A DNA stretch of 64,000 nucleotides from Hydrangea macrophylla (GCA_033977485.1 CM066989.1:31473095-31537094), one strand, 5' to 3'; shown: positions 9,752-21,380, counted from the first letter of the stretch. Numbers and translations are program-made. The notes: a model not told the origin generated them from the sequence alone.

Positions 9752-11278
9752 TTAGGCTAGCATGCAACCCATGGCATTTTTGGAGACAGATAGGTAAATG
9801 AATAAGGGCTTATGAGGAGTGGGTGGTACCGGCGGATTTTGAAGGTAGGTTTTTATTTTGTCGAAAGCGGCTTGGCATTGGTCATCCCATTGGAACTTTT
9901 CTCCTTTTCTCAGCAATCGGAACAAAGGATCGAATGTAGTTGTGAGTTTGGAAATGAAGCGGCTGATAAATTGGATTCTTCTGAGAAACCTTCTCACTTC
10001 CTTTTCATTCTGTGGTGGTGTCATTTCTAGGATTGCCTTGATCTTAGAGGGATCCACCTCTATCCCCCTTTGTGTGATGAGAAAACCCAGGAGCTTACTG
10101 GAGGTCACACCGAAAGTGCATTTCTTAGGATTCAATCTCATCTTGTATTTGCGCAACCTCTCAAAAAACTTTTCCAGTGCCACCAGGTGTCCTTCTCTGT
10201 CCTTGGACTTCATGATCATGTCATCTACGTACACTTCTACTTCCTTATGAATCATGTCATGCAGTAGAGTGGTGGCAGCTCTTTGGTAGGTTGCCCCAAC
10301 ATTCTTGAGTCCGAAAGGCATTACTCTATAACAGTAGGTTCCCCAAGGGGTGGTGAATGTCATTTTTTCCCGATCTTCTGGCGCCATTAGAATCTGATTG
10401 TACCCCGAAAAGCCATCCATGAATGACAGTAGCTCATGTCTTGCGGTGTTATCCACCAAGACATTAATGTGGGGAAGCGGGAAGTCATCCTTGGGATTGG
10501 CTTTGTTTAGATCACAAAAGTCGACGCATACACAAACTTTTCCATCTTTTTTGGGGACTGGCACGATATTGGCAACCCATTCCGGATACTCGGTGATAAT
10601 GATGAACCCTGCCTTGAATTGTTTCTCCATTTCTTCTTTAACCTTGAGTGCCCATTCCGGCCTCATGCGCCTCAATTTCTGCTTGATAGGTTTAGAATTG
10701 GGGAGGAGAGGAATATGATGTTGGACAATGTCGGGATCGACCCCAGGCATGTCCTCGTAAGACCAAGTGAAAACATCTTTGAATTCTTTTAGCAAGAGAG
10801 TCAATTTTTCTTTTCTTTTTTTATTAAGAGTTGAGCCAATTTGCACAATTTGTGGATTATCTATTTCACCTAGGTTAACCGATAAAGTATCTTCGATTAT
10901 TTCATAAGCAGGTGGTTTATCAATTAGTTGCTTAAGTTCGATTGGGAGATCCTCAGAGGGATCTGTGCATTCACAAGTATTAGACACAGAGGAGTAAGAA
11001 GAATCGTCTTTCATTTCATTCATGACAGGTGAAGTGATTACATTAGACAGTGATGGGCCTACAGCAGCCGACTCTGGTACAGACTCGATAATTAGAAGTA
11101 TAGACTCTGGGGGAACAGGGGATAGGGAGACACAGAGAGATGACTCCACAGCCTGGTTGCTCAGACCCTCCTCGGTTGGCTTGATCTGATCATCTTGGCT
11201 CTTGGCCCTCTTTTCTTCCTTCTCTTCAGCGAATTCTACCCACATTTTCTTGATGGCTTTAGTGTCTAGGTACTTCAA
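9752..11278 (-). pseudogene. Element B reverse transcriptase
   Basis: A 508-codon open frame. The first ~170 residues are an acidic, Ser/Pro-rich linker. RT begins around LRRMRPEWALKVKEEMEKQF, then VPVPKKDGKVCVCVDFCDLN, DGFSGYNQILMAPEDREKMT, TTPWGTYCYRVMPFGLKN, and the catalytic EVYVDDMIMKSK. The thumb and connection follow (LNPKKCTFGV, LGFLITQRGIEVDPSKI) and the start of RNase H (PLFIYLSVS) up to the TAA stop at 9,752. CVCVDFCDLN differs from the usual CVDFRDLN, a likely point change. The catalytic YVDD is intact. Confidence 0.9.
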
Positions 11279-11741
11279 CCAGTCTTCCCCCGGGGTCTTC
11301 TCAACTTCTTCGGGATATAATGGATCTTGATAGGGGGCCTTTCGCAGTCAGCGAAGATTTCAAGCCCGGGGTGCCTTTTTCCAGTGGCTTGATGGATCCA
11401 GGGTTCTGGGAACCCAAAATAGGGGAAATCATTCCCTTCTTTGATGAATTACCCATTCAAGGTCTTGCGGTATGGTGGGAGACTCCTCACTCTTTTCTTC
11501 TGCGGCCTCTGTAGCTCGACATCTTCTTTAGTGGGCTCGTATCCCAACCCAAAATTGCCTTGTTGCCCTTTGATCTGAGGGAACTCACGAATCCCTTGCT
11601 GGCGTCAGCCCAATCCTATTCCAGGGAAGTAGTTCATTTTACGAATGATGTTGACAACTACGGAGTGGATCTCGGGGAACCTGTCTTCATCATTGATCAT
11701 GTGGACTTCTTCCATGAAGAATCCCCCGATTTCTCCTTCTT
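11279..11741 (-). pseudogene. Element B protease-RT linker, degraded
   Basis: Between the protease tail and the RT frame the minus strand has no long open frame. It should encode the low-complexity linker of the polyprotein. Open frames on the plus strand at 11,320-11,514 and 11,560-11,745 are antisense and not protein-like. Confidence 0.5.
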
Positions 11742-12741
11742 CTAGCTCAGGTATTTGGATTTCAAAGATGGGAGCGTAGTTTGGGAAAGCTCATTACCCC
11801 AACTATTGCCGAGGATGATTTTCACCTCCTTCTCATAAATGTACTTGATCATTTGATGCACAGTGGATGATACAGCTTTGTTGACATGCACCCAGGGCCT
11901 TCTGATCAACAAATTGAATGAGGTAGGTATGTCCATGACTTGAAAGACTTCAGTGCTCACCAAAGATCCTACCTGGATTTGGAGGGAAACAGTCCCCATC
12001 ACATTTCTCTTGGTGTTATCGTAGGCCCTCACGGATTGCACAGATGGTGTGATGTCAAGGACATTGACCCCCCAAGGTGGTGGCAGTCCTTAGAGCACAA
12101 ACATTTAAGTTAGAGCCTGTATCGATCAGACAAAATGGCACCTGCTGTCCCTTACATCCAACAGTGATGTACAAAGCTTTGTTATGTTCAGATCCTTCTG
12201 GTGGGAGGTCTTCATCAGAAAATATAATGATTGGGTCAGGGGTTAGTGCGCCCAAGAAAGCCACCATGTCTTCTAGTGCGATGTCGATGGGGACCTCTAT
12301 TCCAGCCAAGGCATTCAACACAGCTTGCCTATGCTTGTAGGATGTTACCATGATATCCCACATCGAGAGATGTGCTTGGGTTTTCTTCAACTGCTTTATC
12401 AACTCATTGTCTTCTTCGATGATCTCGTCCATTTTTCCCTTTCCATTGTCTTTGACCGGACTTTTTTTGATTAACTCGGTGGTAGGCTGTGGAGGCTGAT
12501 AATGACGGCCTGACCTAGCCAGATGATCAATCTCGGCAGGGGTAGGCCCTTCTACAGTCCCATCTTCTTTGAACCAGTCGTAATCTGTTCCCATAAATGG
12601 TTTCCCTGGCTCGTTCCAGATAAAAGCATCGCTTTCATTGTCGGGATCATACGATTTAAGGTCTACTACCCCTAGATCATGTTCTTCAGCCAGTTGTTGC
12701 TGCCACTCGTAATCCCCTCCGTCAATCAGATGAACTCCCAC
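11742..12741 (-). pseudogene. Element B aspartic protease and upstream linker
   Basis: Two frames joined by a frameshift at about 12,042-12,055. The upstream part (12,055-12,741) has an acidic linker (DESDAFIWNEPGKPFMGTDY), a helical stretch (LIKQLKKTQAHLSMWDIM), and the protease active site FCLIDTGSNLNVCALRT. The second part (11,742-12,041) carries the protease C-terminal strand: FQVMDIPTSFNLLIRRPWVH, where the family normally has LLGRPWIH. The active-site DTGS is intact. The protein would mature the Gag-Pol polyprotein. Confidence 0.82.
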
Positions 12742-12776
12742 AGATTCTGGGACGTCAATGAGGGGTAAAGGTTGAC

Positions 12777-14103
12777 CTAAAGGGGTGATATAGGTAGCAG
12801 GGTTGAAAGATACACGGTTGGACTTAATGAGGCTGATGTTTTGTGGTTTGGTAGAGGATTTTGAGTGACATGGGGCTGCTTTGGAGGTGACTTGATGATA
12901 TTTTGGTCAATGAGGTCTTGAATATCATGGTAGAGGCGCATACAATCATCGGTGTTGTAGCTAGGGACTTGGTAGTAGGTGCATCTTTTGGACATGTCAC
13001 AGTTTGGCGGGAGCGGGGTATTTCGAGGCTGGAGTAGTTGAAGGTGGCCCTTTTTAAGGAGGCGATCTAAGGCTGAGGAGAGGGGGATTTCTAATTTCAC
13101 GAAGTTGCGAGGAGGCTTCCTAGGGAAAGAGTGATTGGAGGAATTAGCTTGGTTGGGAGGTTGGTAACGCCTAGGAGGATAAGCCATAGGTTGACTGCTA
13201 AGGGCATTGACATCCGGAGGATTGCGGGAGTAGTTGGGCCTTTTTGACTGACTCGGAGGCTCTTCTTTTTTATCTTTCCTTCTCTTATGGCGTCTTCAAT
13301 TCGAGTCCCAACTTCAAACGGCTCTTCAAAGGTAGAGATGGACAGGTAAAATAATTTCTCATGGTAGAGCGGCTGCAGATTCCGGATTAGCATCCTCACA
13401 TGTTCCTTTTCAATCGGCCGGTGGGTCATTTGGGCCACTTTATTCCTCCATCTGCTCAGAAATGCAGCGAAGGATTCATTGCTGTTCTGCTGAGTAGTTT
13501 CCAAATCCCTGATAGTGACATCAAGTTCTTGGTTGTAGGAGTAGTGATCAACGAATACCCGAACTATGTCTTCCCATGCCCGAGTTTTTGAAGCTTCCAA
13601 GGTAAGGAACCATGATAGTGCAGACTTCACGAGTGTTTGTGGGAACAACATTGCGAGGTGCTCGTGGGTACAGCCCATGGATTGGAAGATGCTCATACAC
13701 AAATTTACATGGCTCTTTGAATTTTCGGTTACATCGAAACGGTCAATGGCTGGCATCTTGAAGTTTTCCGGTAGCTTCATCTTAACAGGCTCAAAAAGGC
13801 CTTCCAAGTTCAGCATGTAATCATCAACCTTTGCTTTTCCTCAGTACACTTTCCAGCTTGTCAATCTTATCCATTTTCTCTTCGAGCTTCTTCTCATATG
13901 CAAATGGTGGGACCCCTTGAAACCAGTCTTCCTCCCCGTTATTCTCATGTGGGGGCGGTTCAAACCCCGGTGGTGGAAAGCCAGGCAGAGGTTGCGGCCG
14001 CTGCTGCTTCAATTCTTCCATGAACTTGGGCTAGGCTGTCAGACTGCTGGCTTATGGTTGCTCCCAACTCGATAACCTTGTTTTTTAACTCTTCTTGATT
14101 CAT
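12777..14103 (-). pseudogene. Element B Gag (three frames)
   Basis: The probable start is an ATG at 14,101-14,103 (MNQEELKNKVIELGATIS); a one-base shift near 14,025 leads into 13,824-14,021, then 13,097-13,816 (capsid region: FKMPAIDRFDVTENSKSHVN, MLFPQTLVKSALSWFLTLE, FAAFLSRWRNKVAQM, IEDAIREGK), then 12,777-13,187. The last part has YQPPNQANSSNHSFPRK and CTYYQVPSYNTDDCMRLYHD. In C the same place reads CAYHQNLGHAIDQC, a C-x2-H-x4-H-x4-C knuckle, so B has His-to-Tyr changes at both His positions and has lost its metal ligands. Gag would build the particle and package RNA. Confidence 0.8.
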
Positions 14104-14509
14104 GCTGAAGTAAGCTGACGGACTGATTCTGACCAAACGATTATCTGAACTCTTGACCCACGACGAGAATCCCAGCTGCTGACTTCGGGAATCTATACTG
14201 ACCTGACAGATTTTGAGAGGACTAGATCAGATTTTGATAGTGATGACTTTAGACAAACAAAGACAGTGATGTTAATAAACGTGGAATGACTCACATAAGA
14301 CTGATCGGGACGGTGTGTGTAGAGTGATGCAAATGAGACAGGCACGCGGATGTAAGCCCTAATATATATGATGCTCCTATTTCTAATATATAGCAGTTAA
14401 ACAAATAAGGTCCTAACCATATAAAGTGTGCCAACCTTACTTTCCAGTACAATCACTAAGGGTTGGCAGGGGTTTCCAGGATTTTATGAAGGCTTCTAGG
14501 AAAGACTGG

Positions 14510-15142
14510 GCATTTCTGGTTGATTTGGACAGAGTTTTTGAGAAAATTGGCATATCTGGGATATATGGACAGAGTTTCTGAGATAAACTGGGATATCTGG
14601 ACAGAGTTTCTGGGAGAAACTGGTTGATATGGTTATATCTGAAAAATCGGACAGAGTTTCTAGGAGAAATTGGGTTAATATGGTTATATCTGGGATATTT
14701 GGACAGAGTTTCTGGAAGAAACTGGTTAATATGGTTATATCTGGGATATGTGGACAGAGTTTCTGGGAGAAACTGGTTAATATGGTTATATTGGGATATT
14801 TGGACAGAGTTTCTGGGAGAAACTGGTTAATATGGTTATATCTGGGATATTTGGACAGAGTTTCTGGGAGAAACTGGTTAATATGGTTATATCTGGGATA
14901 TCTGGACAGAGTTTCTAAGAGAAACTGGTTAATATTGTTATATCTGGGATATTTGGACAGAGTTTCTGGGATAAACTGGTTAATATGGTTATATCCGGGA
15001 TATTTGGACAGAGTTTCTGGGAGAAACTGGTTAATATGGGTATATCTGGGATATCTGGACAGAGTTTCTGAGAGAAAATGGTTAATATGGTTATATCTGG
15101 GTTATCTGGACAGAGTTTCTGAGAGAAACTGGTTAATATGGT
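14510..15142 (-). repeat. 51-bp tandem repeats in leader B
   Basis: About twelve copies of a 51-bp unit. Within each unit GTTTCTGGGAGAAAC is a perfect 6-bp inverted repeat around GGG. Because 51 is a multiple of three, the array creates long artificial open frames on both strands, up to 171 codons, with 17-residue repeats (VISGIFGQSFWKKLV and variants). Related arrays are in C (43,240-43,515, more degenerate) and H (63,735 to the window end). Confidence 0.92.
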
Positions 15143-15542
15143 GATGGTGATCATACTGTCTAGCAGGTTTTCATACTCCTATGTCTTAGGACCGACAAAC
15201 AAGATTTGCGGTGTATATCTTTGTGAGCATGGAACAGACAACCTTGTCATGGTGCCTAGGTAGATGAACTCAATGTGATCACATGTGAGTGATTGCCTTA
15301 GGAATCACAAGAAAGAGGTTCTACCCCATGCCACATAAGTGTCTTCACCGCACAGGTAATCCCGTCAGGGCATACAACAGTTATATCATATTATCCTACT
15401 TGAAAAGATAAATGAACAGTCCTATGAAAGGTTCTACAGGAATCTATATGCAAATGCTGGGTTTAGTCAAAAGAGGGTCCGTTAACGAGAGTTCCAATAT
15501 ATCGTCAGGGAGACAGTATGGAGGTTTTTACTATTTTTGATA

Positions 15543-15587
15543 TACCTTGGAAGGTACAGTATCAACGGTGACTTGTGCCCTGGCACA
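15543..15587 (-). promoter_or_regulatory. Two leader palindromes in B
   Basis: TACCTTGGAAGGTA (15,543-15,556) and TGTGCCCTGGCACA (15,574-15,587) are both perfect 6-bp stems around two bases. The same pair is kept in C (43,937-43,950 and 43,968-43,981) and H (63,322-63,335 and 63,291-63,304), about 150-200 bases inside the primer site. Their role is unknown; position and palindromy recall dimerisation signals of retroviral leaders. Confidence 0.6.
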
Positions 15588-15740
15588 GCAAGACCAGAAC
15601 AATGTCAGCGCCGCGTTTCAGACACAGTCGAAGGGGAAATGCAGAAGTGCAATGCGGTGAACCAGACACAGTAAAAAGATGATTTTAAGGATGCTTCTTA
15701 TGAGTCAAACCTCTGTATTATTTTGTTTTAAAATAAATAT

Positions 15741-15757
15741 CCCCAGCAGAGTCGACA
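15741..15757 (-). promoter_or_regulatory. Element B primer binding site
   Basis: In element sense TGTCGACTCTGCTGGGG, three bases (ATC) inside the LTR end. C and H have TGGCGACTCTGCTGGG(GA) at the same place, so B has one change (G to T at the third base). I could not assign the primer tRNA with confidence. Confidence 0.75.
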
Positions 15758-17944
15758 GATTGTGGACACGCGGAATTCCATCTCTTGTTTGTTTGAGATT
15801 GTTTCGAAAAGGAAAAGAGAAGGTCTGTTGAAAATAGATACAGAGTTGCCACTTGGTCTTTAAGGAACCCGGAAACCTAATTTGACTCACCCAAATGGAT
15901 AAAGGGCACTGGCCCTTCATAACCAAAGAACTTGGTTCGGGGTTTTGGTACGAGAGAGGAAGGATCCTTTGTCACGACTAAAACACCCTCAACTCGCCCC
16001 GTCATTCGACGGGCCTCAATTAGCATCCAAATAATCATCTTATACTATGTACGGTTCGACAGTTAATACTATGATAGTATACTACATTACATAAGAAACT
16101 TGAAATGGAAGATCTAAAGATAAGATATCATTCATAAGATTTAAGCCAAATATCATATAATGTAAAGTGAAAGATCACACAAATAAACCTAGGAAAAATC
16201 GTCTAATCACGTATCAAGTAATTAAGTTTCCCTAATCTAAAGGGGACATGAATTGTTCTTGAAACAAATAATCAAAGAAATCAAAATATGTTTAGCAAGC
16301 TAGTATGATGCATGTTAATCTTTGAGAAAGGAAGACCTCTCGATCCTCGGGATGGATGAGAAAGGAAGATTGGATCGAGGGGAAAGCGTGGACGTGTGAT
16401 CAAATTCGTTCCTTATAATCTTCTTAGATTAGGAGCCGTGAAAGCCCCCAAATCTTGCATGGATGCAATGTATGTATCTAGAATGTGCCAAGGTTGTAGT
16501 GTGTTTTGTGTTCATAGATTCCTAGAATGACTTAGAAGTCTAGAATGTGTATGAGTGAATTAAAGAAATCATTATGGGATATGTACAAATGTAGTATGAA
16601 CTACTTCCTAAGACATGAGCTAATTTGGAGTGCATGTAAGCATCAAATCAAAGGGGGAAGTAAAAGTGTGCTTGCTGTGAATAGTGGACAGAACAGTAAC
16701 ATGATCTTGTGAAAATGGAAAAGAGGGGTTAGGAATGTTTTCAATGCATGATTTTTATGGAGATCTTCCTTATTGTGTCTAGAACACAACCCAAAATCCA
16801 ATCTTTAATAACTATTACAGATTGAGAGAAATCATATGAACAATGGAGGTTACACAGAAACAGAGTTCGTACTGTCGACTGAAATGTCAAAACATCTTAG
16901 AAAATGAAAACAAAACATCTAGAGGCCCATATTATACAGAACGTTCCCTAAGACACTGAAGTTCAAAGGAAAAATAAGTTAGGATCACCCCTTTTGGAAA
17001 GGTTTCCTGAAAAAACAAGTTGAAAGTCAACCAAGCTGCTGTGACAGCAAAAATAGAATGTCTAGAAGGAATGTTTGGGTCAAAATGGAACCCTTCCAAG
17101 TATTTTCAAGTCAAACCAAAAATCATGGGTGTTCTCTAATGAGTTAGGAAGACTTTCCAAGTAGTCTTGAATCCATACATTGAGCATTGAGTCCTAGAGA
17201 AATTTTTGAGCTCAAATCATTCACTGTTTTGACTCACTGTTTTAAAGATTTTGGGAAAACAAGGTTTATCTCTTGAAATCAAAGTGAGGGTTTTAAGAAG
17301 GGGGTTTGAAATAGAGGTTTTGAAAATATATTTTCAATACTCAATGAAGGTTATAGCCACTTAAAATGTCAACATCAAACTCATCATCAAGAACCTCCAA
17401 GATTGTTGGAAAGTATTATTGACATTTTAAAGATAACTTCATGAATACATAGGAATGTATTGAAGTTGAAATCATCATTTATCAAACATGTTTTTGAGGT
17501 CAAGAGCTACTATCCATAAGGATTCACTCACCTCAAACTTCATGTCATCATATAAATGGTGATAGACTAGTAAGTAAATAATGAAAACAAAAAAAATGAG
17601 GTAAGAGAAAATGAACAAATATAAACAAGCAAATAGATAGCAATCAATAGATGATATTCATGGAGTATTGGACTTCTAGTTTGGTGTTTTACTCATATGT
17701 GGTGACATTGGACATGGAAGTAGCTTCCTCTCTCTTAAATGCTCACTAAAATGGTGGTTGGGTTTATTGAATATGAAGTAAATAGGAGTAATGAAGTAAA
17801 AACAAAGTTTAGAACTCACTTTCTTGTTTGAAAATCAAAGAAGGAGGCTTCTTTTCTCTCTATTCTAACCTTATCTCTACAACTTCCTATCTAAAACTTT
17901 CCAAAGCTTCTATTTGACACCCCCAAAATGAGAAGTCAAGGGGG

Positions 17945-17954
17945 GTTTATATAG
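17945..17954 (-). promoter_or_regulatory. TATA box of LTR B
   Basis: Minus strand reads CCTATATAAACC. The matching position in H (60,868-60,877) also reads CTATATAAAC, with a CCAAT motif about 40 bases further upstream in both. Transcription would start about 30 bases downstream (below 17,920). Confidence 0.7.
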
Positions 17955-18142
17955 GCCAATTTGGGGTGGTTTGGGGGTTTTAGAAGTACTCCCATTGGTC
18001 CCAAACATCTGTGAACATAGAATTACGTCGTTTTGGTTTTCAATTAATCAAAATGAACCCCCAAAAGAAATTACAAAAAAACACCATTCTAGAGGAGAGT
18101 ACCGCGGTGGCACTGGGCCTGTGCCATGGCGGTAGTGGGCTA

Positions 18143-18157
18143 GTGCCGCGGCGGCAC
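18143..18157 (-). promoter_or_regulatory. GC-rich dyad upstream of TATA, LTR B
   Basis: GTGCCGCGGCGGCAC: 6-bp inverted repeat around CGG, about 190 bp upstream of the TATA box. H has the stronger CAGTGCCGCTGCGGCACTG at 60,687-60,705, C a decayed form near 35,411-35,427, and F a related GC dyad at 27,930-27,947. Confidence 0.55.
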
Positions 18158-19025
18158 TGCTCCTCATTCGTCCAGATAATCCTTTTTAGGCCCCCAGAGG
18201 TTCCGGTATTCTCGAAAAGGCCCTATTTCGTCCAAAATTCACAGAAAATGCATACGAACTCTAAATTGAGGTTGTGATATACCGTTGGAAAGATAATGGA
18301 GTCTATTTTACACAAAAAAATATAGTTTAGAGATAGGTCACTTTGAAACGTTTTGCGGTATTTGCGATAAAAGCTGATTTGATCGCCTTTTTCGCCTTCG
18401 GAAATTCATAATAAACTCATTTTAAATCCAAACATTATGTGCGATATACCATTGGAAAGCTACCGACCTCTAGTATCCATGAACAATGTTTGAAAATTTT
18501 TACGGTGCTGTGGTTTTAAAGTCAAATTTTGGTCAAACTGGTTAAACATAGGATTCCCGGGAAGTTATGGAAACCTCTGGGAGCTTCCAAGAGCTGACGT
18601 TTTCGTTCGATTTTCTTTTAAAACTCATTTAATACTTTCCACATGATCTAGAATGATCCCAGTGAATTTGGATGATTTCGGTCAAACTTGGTCAAAACTT
18701 GGTCAAACTGGGTCAAACCTTGGTCAAACCGATCAACGGGGACTTCCCGGGAACTTCCGGGACTTCAGGGGTCTCTGGGAGCTGACGATTTCATCTGATT
18801 TTACTTAAAAATTTATTTTATTACTTTTCTTATGACATAGTATGTTTTCAGAACTTTTGGTCCAAATCTGGGAGTTTTCGGGCTTTCAGGGGCATTTTGG
18901 TCATTCTGAGCATCTTGAGAAATAGAACCAACTTCCAGGAGTCCTTTTGAGTCTTTTTCGATCATTGTGAACCACCAAGCTATGGGTCTCCTAAATCTGA
19001 TAGCCGACAAAATGGGGTGTCTACA

Positions 19026-19136
19026 ATGGGAAAAAAGAAGAAGAAAGGAACTAATCATGACTTGAAGAAGCCCTAGATCAGTCGGATCCAGACTTGAAGA
19101 AGCTCTAGACCAATTGGAACCAGGTAAGTTCTTCTT

Positions 19137-19167
<31 letters not shown>

Positions 19168-19984
19168 TACTTCTTCTTTATCGCGGATGTCTTCTTCGAA
19201 CCAGTTGTCGTGATTTTTTTTTTCTTTTCTTGTTCTTCTTCTTCTTCTGCGAAGACAAAGTGATACTCTTTTTTTTCTTGGTCTTCTTCTTCTTCTTCTT
19301 CTTCTTCTTCTTCTTCTTTGCTCTCTCTCTCTCTCTCTCTCTCTCTAATAAAAACAGAAAGTGTTCTTTTTTTTTTCCACCTTCTTAGTTTAAAAAAACA
19401 GAGAGCTTTTTTACCCTGAATTTAATGTATTTATGAATTTAATAAAAAAACAGATCATTTTTTTTCTCCCTGAATTTCATCTAGTTCTGAATTTTATAAC
19501 AGGGGTTTTGATTTTCATTTTTTCCTTCTCTCTTTATGTATTTGTGAAAATATATGCAGTGAGTGGAGTACTACTATTCTTTCAATTAGAATTTTAATTG
19601 CATTTGAAATAATACCTCTTATTTATTATTTCACATCTCTTATTTTAATTGTATTTGAGTGGAGTACTGCTATTCTTTCAGTCTGAAAATAATACCTTCT
19701 TTTTCTTCTTCCCTGTTTCTTTTTCTTTTTCTTTTCTTTTTTCCTTGATAGCTGATTCAGTTTCTTCTTTTTTTCTTTTTCGTTTTCTTTCGTTTTCTTC
19801 TTCTCTTATTTTGTATTGTATTGTAATGTGTTAATCTTTTCCTACACAAAAATACATGAAAATAGATTTTAGAAGTTAGAAAATACTAGAAAATTTTAAA
19901 AATCATATAAAAAAATACTAGTATATGTTAAAAAAAAAAGGTATATCATATAAAAAAATACATGTATTTTTGCGCCTCTCTTCG
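19026..19984. repeat. Microsatellites and low-complexity DNA
   Basis: Flanks LTR B. It holds a short direct duplication of GACTTGAAGAAG... (19,059-19,125), runs of CTT/TCTTCT (19,131-19,167, 19,230-19,250, 19,281-19,318), a CT run (19,320-19,347), and then T-rich and A-rich sequence. The 61-codon plus-strand frame at 19,649-19,834 is a translation of a TTC/TTT-rich run (Phe/Ser) and not a gene. Confidence 0.8.
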
Positions 19985-20071
19985 CTCAGGCGCGCGCCTC
20001 AAAGTGCACCTCGCGCCTAGGCTCCAGGAGACCTTAGCGCCTCAGTGCGCCTTGCGCCTTAAATAACCTTG
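19985..20071. repeat. GCGCC-rich repeat
   Basis: A GC-rich block in AT-rich surroundings built from GCGCCT and GAGGCGC words on both strands, ending exactly where the integrase similarity of the next fragment stops. Such GGCGC(A/C) words occur in repeats of many plant genomes; the type is not identified. Confidence 0.45.
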
Positions 20072-21380
20072 AATGAACTCCATGCTAACGTCAAGTCAAG
20101 GGCCTATAGGCACTGGTAGAGGATTGTACAAACCAGTATTTTTTCATTGGCCCTTAGAGACTTGGCATATATAACAGCAGTCAACATATTTGTAGACATC
20201 CCTTCATATGGTGGGCCAAAAGTAACTGGCTGCCACTAATTCCAGTGTCTTGCCTCTGCCAAAATGACCCCCTAAACCACCTCCATGCAGCTCACAAATC
20301 AAAAGACTCCTCAAGGAATGCTCAGGAATGCATCATCTTACACCTTTAAACAAGTAGCATTGGTAATAGCAAATTTAGAACATAACTTGCTGTCTCTAGC
20401 TTGGTGTTTCTCAAGTATCTCTTTAAAATATGGATCATCTTTGTATTGCTCTTTGATTAAGTCCAACCCAACAACTTTGGATGACATCATCATTAACAAA
20501 TGAACCCTCCTGCTTAAGGCATCTGCCACTTTGTTTTGCAGACCAGACTTGTGACGTAGCATAAATGTATATTCTTGTAAGAAAGCAACACATTTTGCAT
20601 GCCTCCTGTTTAGATTTCTTTGTGAGTTAAGGAAACGTAAGGCTTCGTGGTCTGAATGCAAGATAAATTCCCTTTGAATCAAATAGTGTCTCCAGAACTT
20701 CAATATCATAAGTGGAGTAGTTTTGTCTCGCTCCGTTAAATTTCTCACTAAAGATTGCAATTGGACAACCTTCTTGGCTTAAAACACCTCGAATTCCTAC
20801 CTTTGATGCGTCACAATCTATTTCAAAGATCTTGTCAAAATCTGGTAGAGCAAGAATTGGTGCTTGTGTCATTCTTCTCTTGATCTCTCGAAAACTCTCC
20901 TCGGCTTCACAAGTTCATCTAGTGATTGGAGCCATTATAGTGCTGAAATTTTTGAGAAATCTCCTGAAAAATGTAGCCATTCCATGGAAACTTCTTATCT
21001 CAGTTAATGTCTTCAGAATGGCCAGCTTGTAATTGCTTGTACCTTGGCCGGATCAACTTCCACTCCCTTAGCTGAAACAACAAAACCCAAAAATTATAAT
21101 TTTCCCGCCATGAACAAACACTTCTTCGCATTTGCATAAAGCTGATGTTTCCTTAGAAGGAGTAATACAACCTTTAAATGTTCAGCATGTACCTTATAAT
21201 CCTCGTTATAAATCAAGAGGTCATCGAAGTAAACCACCACAAACTTTTCAATTTATGGTTTAAGAACTTGATTCATGAACCGCATAAAAGTGTTCGGGGC
21301 ATTTGATAGGCCAAACGGCATAACCAACCATTCATAGAGTCCCTCCTTGGTTTTGAACGCTGTCTTCCACTAATCCCCTT
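20072..21380 (-). pseudogene. Chromovirus-like Ty3/gypsy pol fragment
   Basis: Minus-strand remnant running RT, RNase H, start of integrase. [22 protein letters not shown] near 21,290-21,370 and YFDDLLIYNEDYKVH near 21,190-21,235. RNase H: FEIDCDASKVGIRGVLSQEG (20,832 region) and LHSDHEALRFLNSQRNLNRR. Then HKSGLQNKVADALSRR and the integrase zinc finger end (VYKYVDCCYICQVSKGQ), stopping at the start of the core (LDVSMEF). Frames change several times and stops are present (for example a TAG before WKTAFKTK). The wording fits chromoviruses (Reina/CRM-like), distinct from A and B. It is cut on the left by the GCGCC repeat and on the right by the copia LTR. Confidence 0.78.

Larger units (their letters stand above)
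14104..15740 (-). other. Element B leader (5' UTR)
   Basis: About 1.6 kb between primer site and gag with no coding frame that resembles a protein. Homologous sequence, in the same orientation relative to the element, occurs in C (42,990-44,136) and H (63,137-64,000). It holds the 51-bp repeat array and two perfect palindromes listed separately. Confidence 0.75.
6990..19025 (-). mobile_element. Element B: Tat-type Ty3/gypsy retrotransposon with dual RNase H
   Basis: Minus-strand element, right to left: LTR 15,761-19,025, primer site, 51-bp repeat leader, gag, protease, RT, RNase H, second RNase H, integrase, 3' UTR. A second RNase H of archaeal type after the first is the hallmark of the Tat lineage (Ogre, Retand and relatives). 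Long LTRs (3.27 kb) and a long tandem-repeat leader fit too. The left side is cut by element A at about 6.8-7.0 kb, so the 3' LTR is not in the window. Inactivation is mostly by single-base stops rather than by large rearrangements. Confidence 0.88.
15761..19025 (-). repeat. Element B 5' LTR
   Basis: Ends are TGTAGACACCCC... (at 19,025, element sense start) and ...GTGTCCACA (at 15,761), giving 3,265 bp. Both ends match LTRs C and H in the same arrangement. Inside are a TATA box near 17,950, a GC-rich dyad at 18,143-18,157, and TTTGACC-type motifs between 18,530 and 18,735. Short open frames within (for example 18,011-18,277) occur as antisense or sense equivalents in other copies and are not genes. 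Confidence 0.88.

Noticed and set aside
14629..15144. 171-codon plus-strand ORF and overlapping long ORFs on both strands
   Set aside because: Produced by the 51-bp tandem repeat, whose unit is a multiple of three; 17-residue repeats with no protein family.
19131..19350. CTT/CT-rich tract as a possible promoter or Ser/Phe-rich gene
   Set aside because: Simple microsatellites with no supporting structure.
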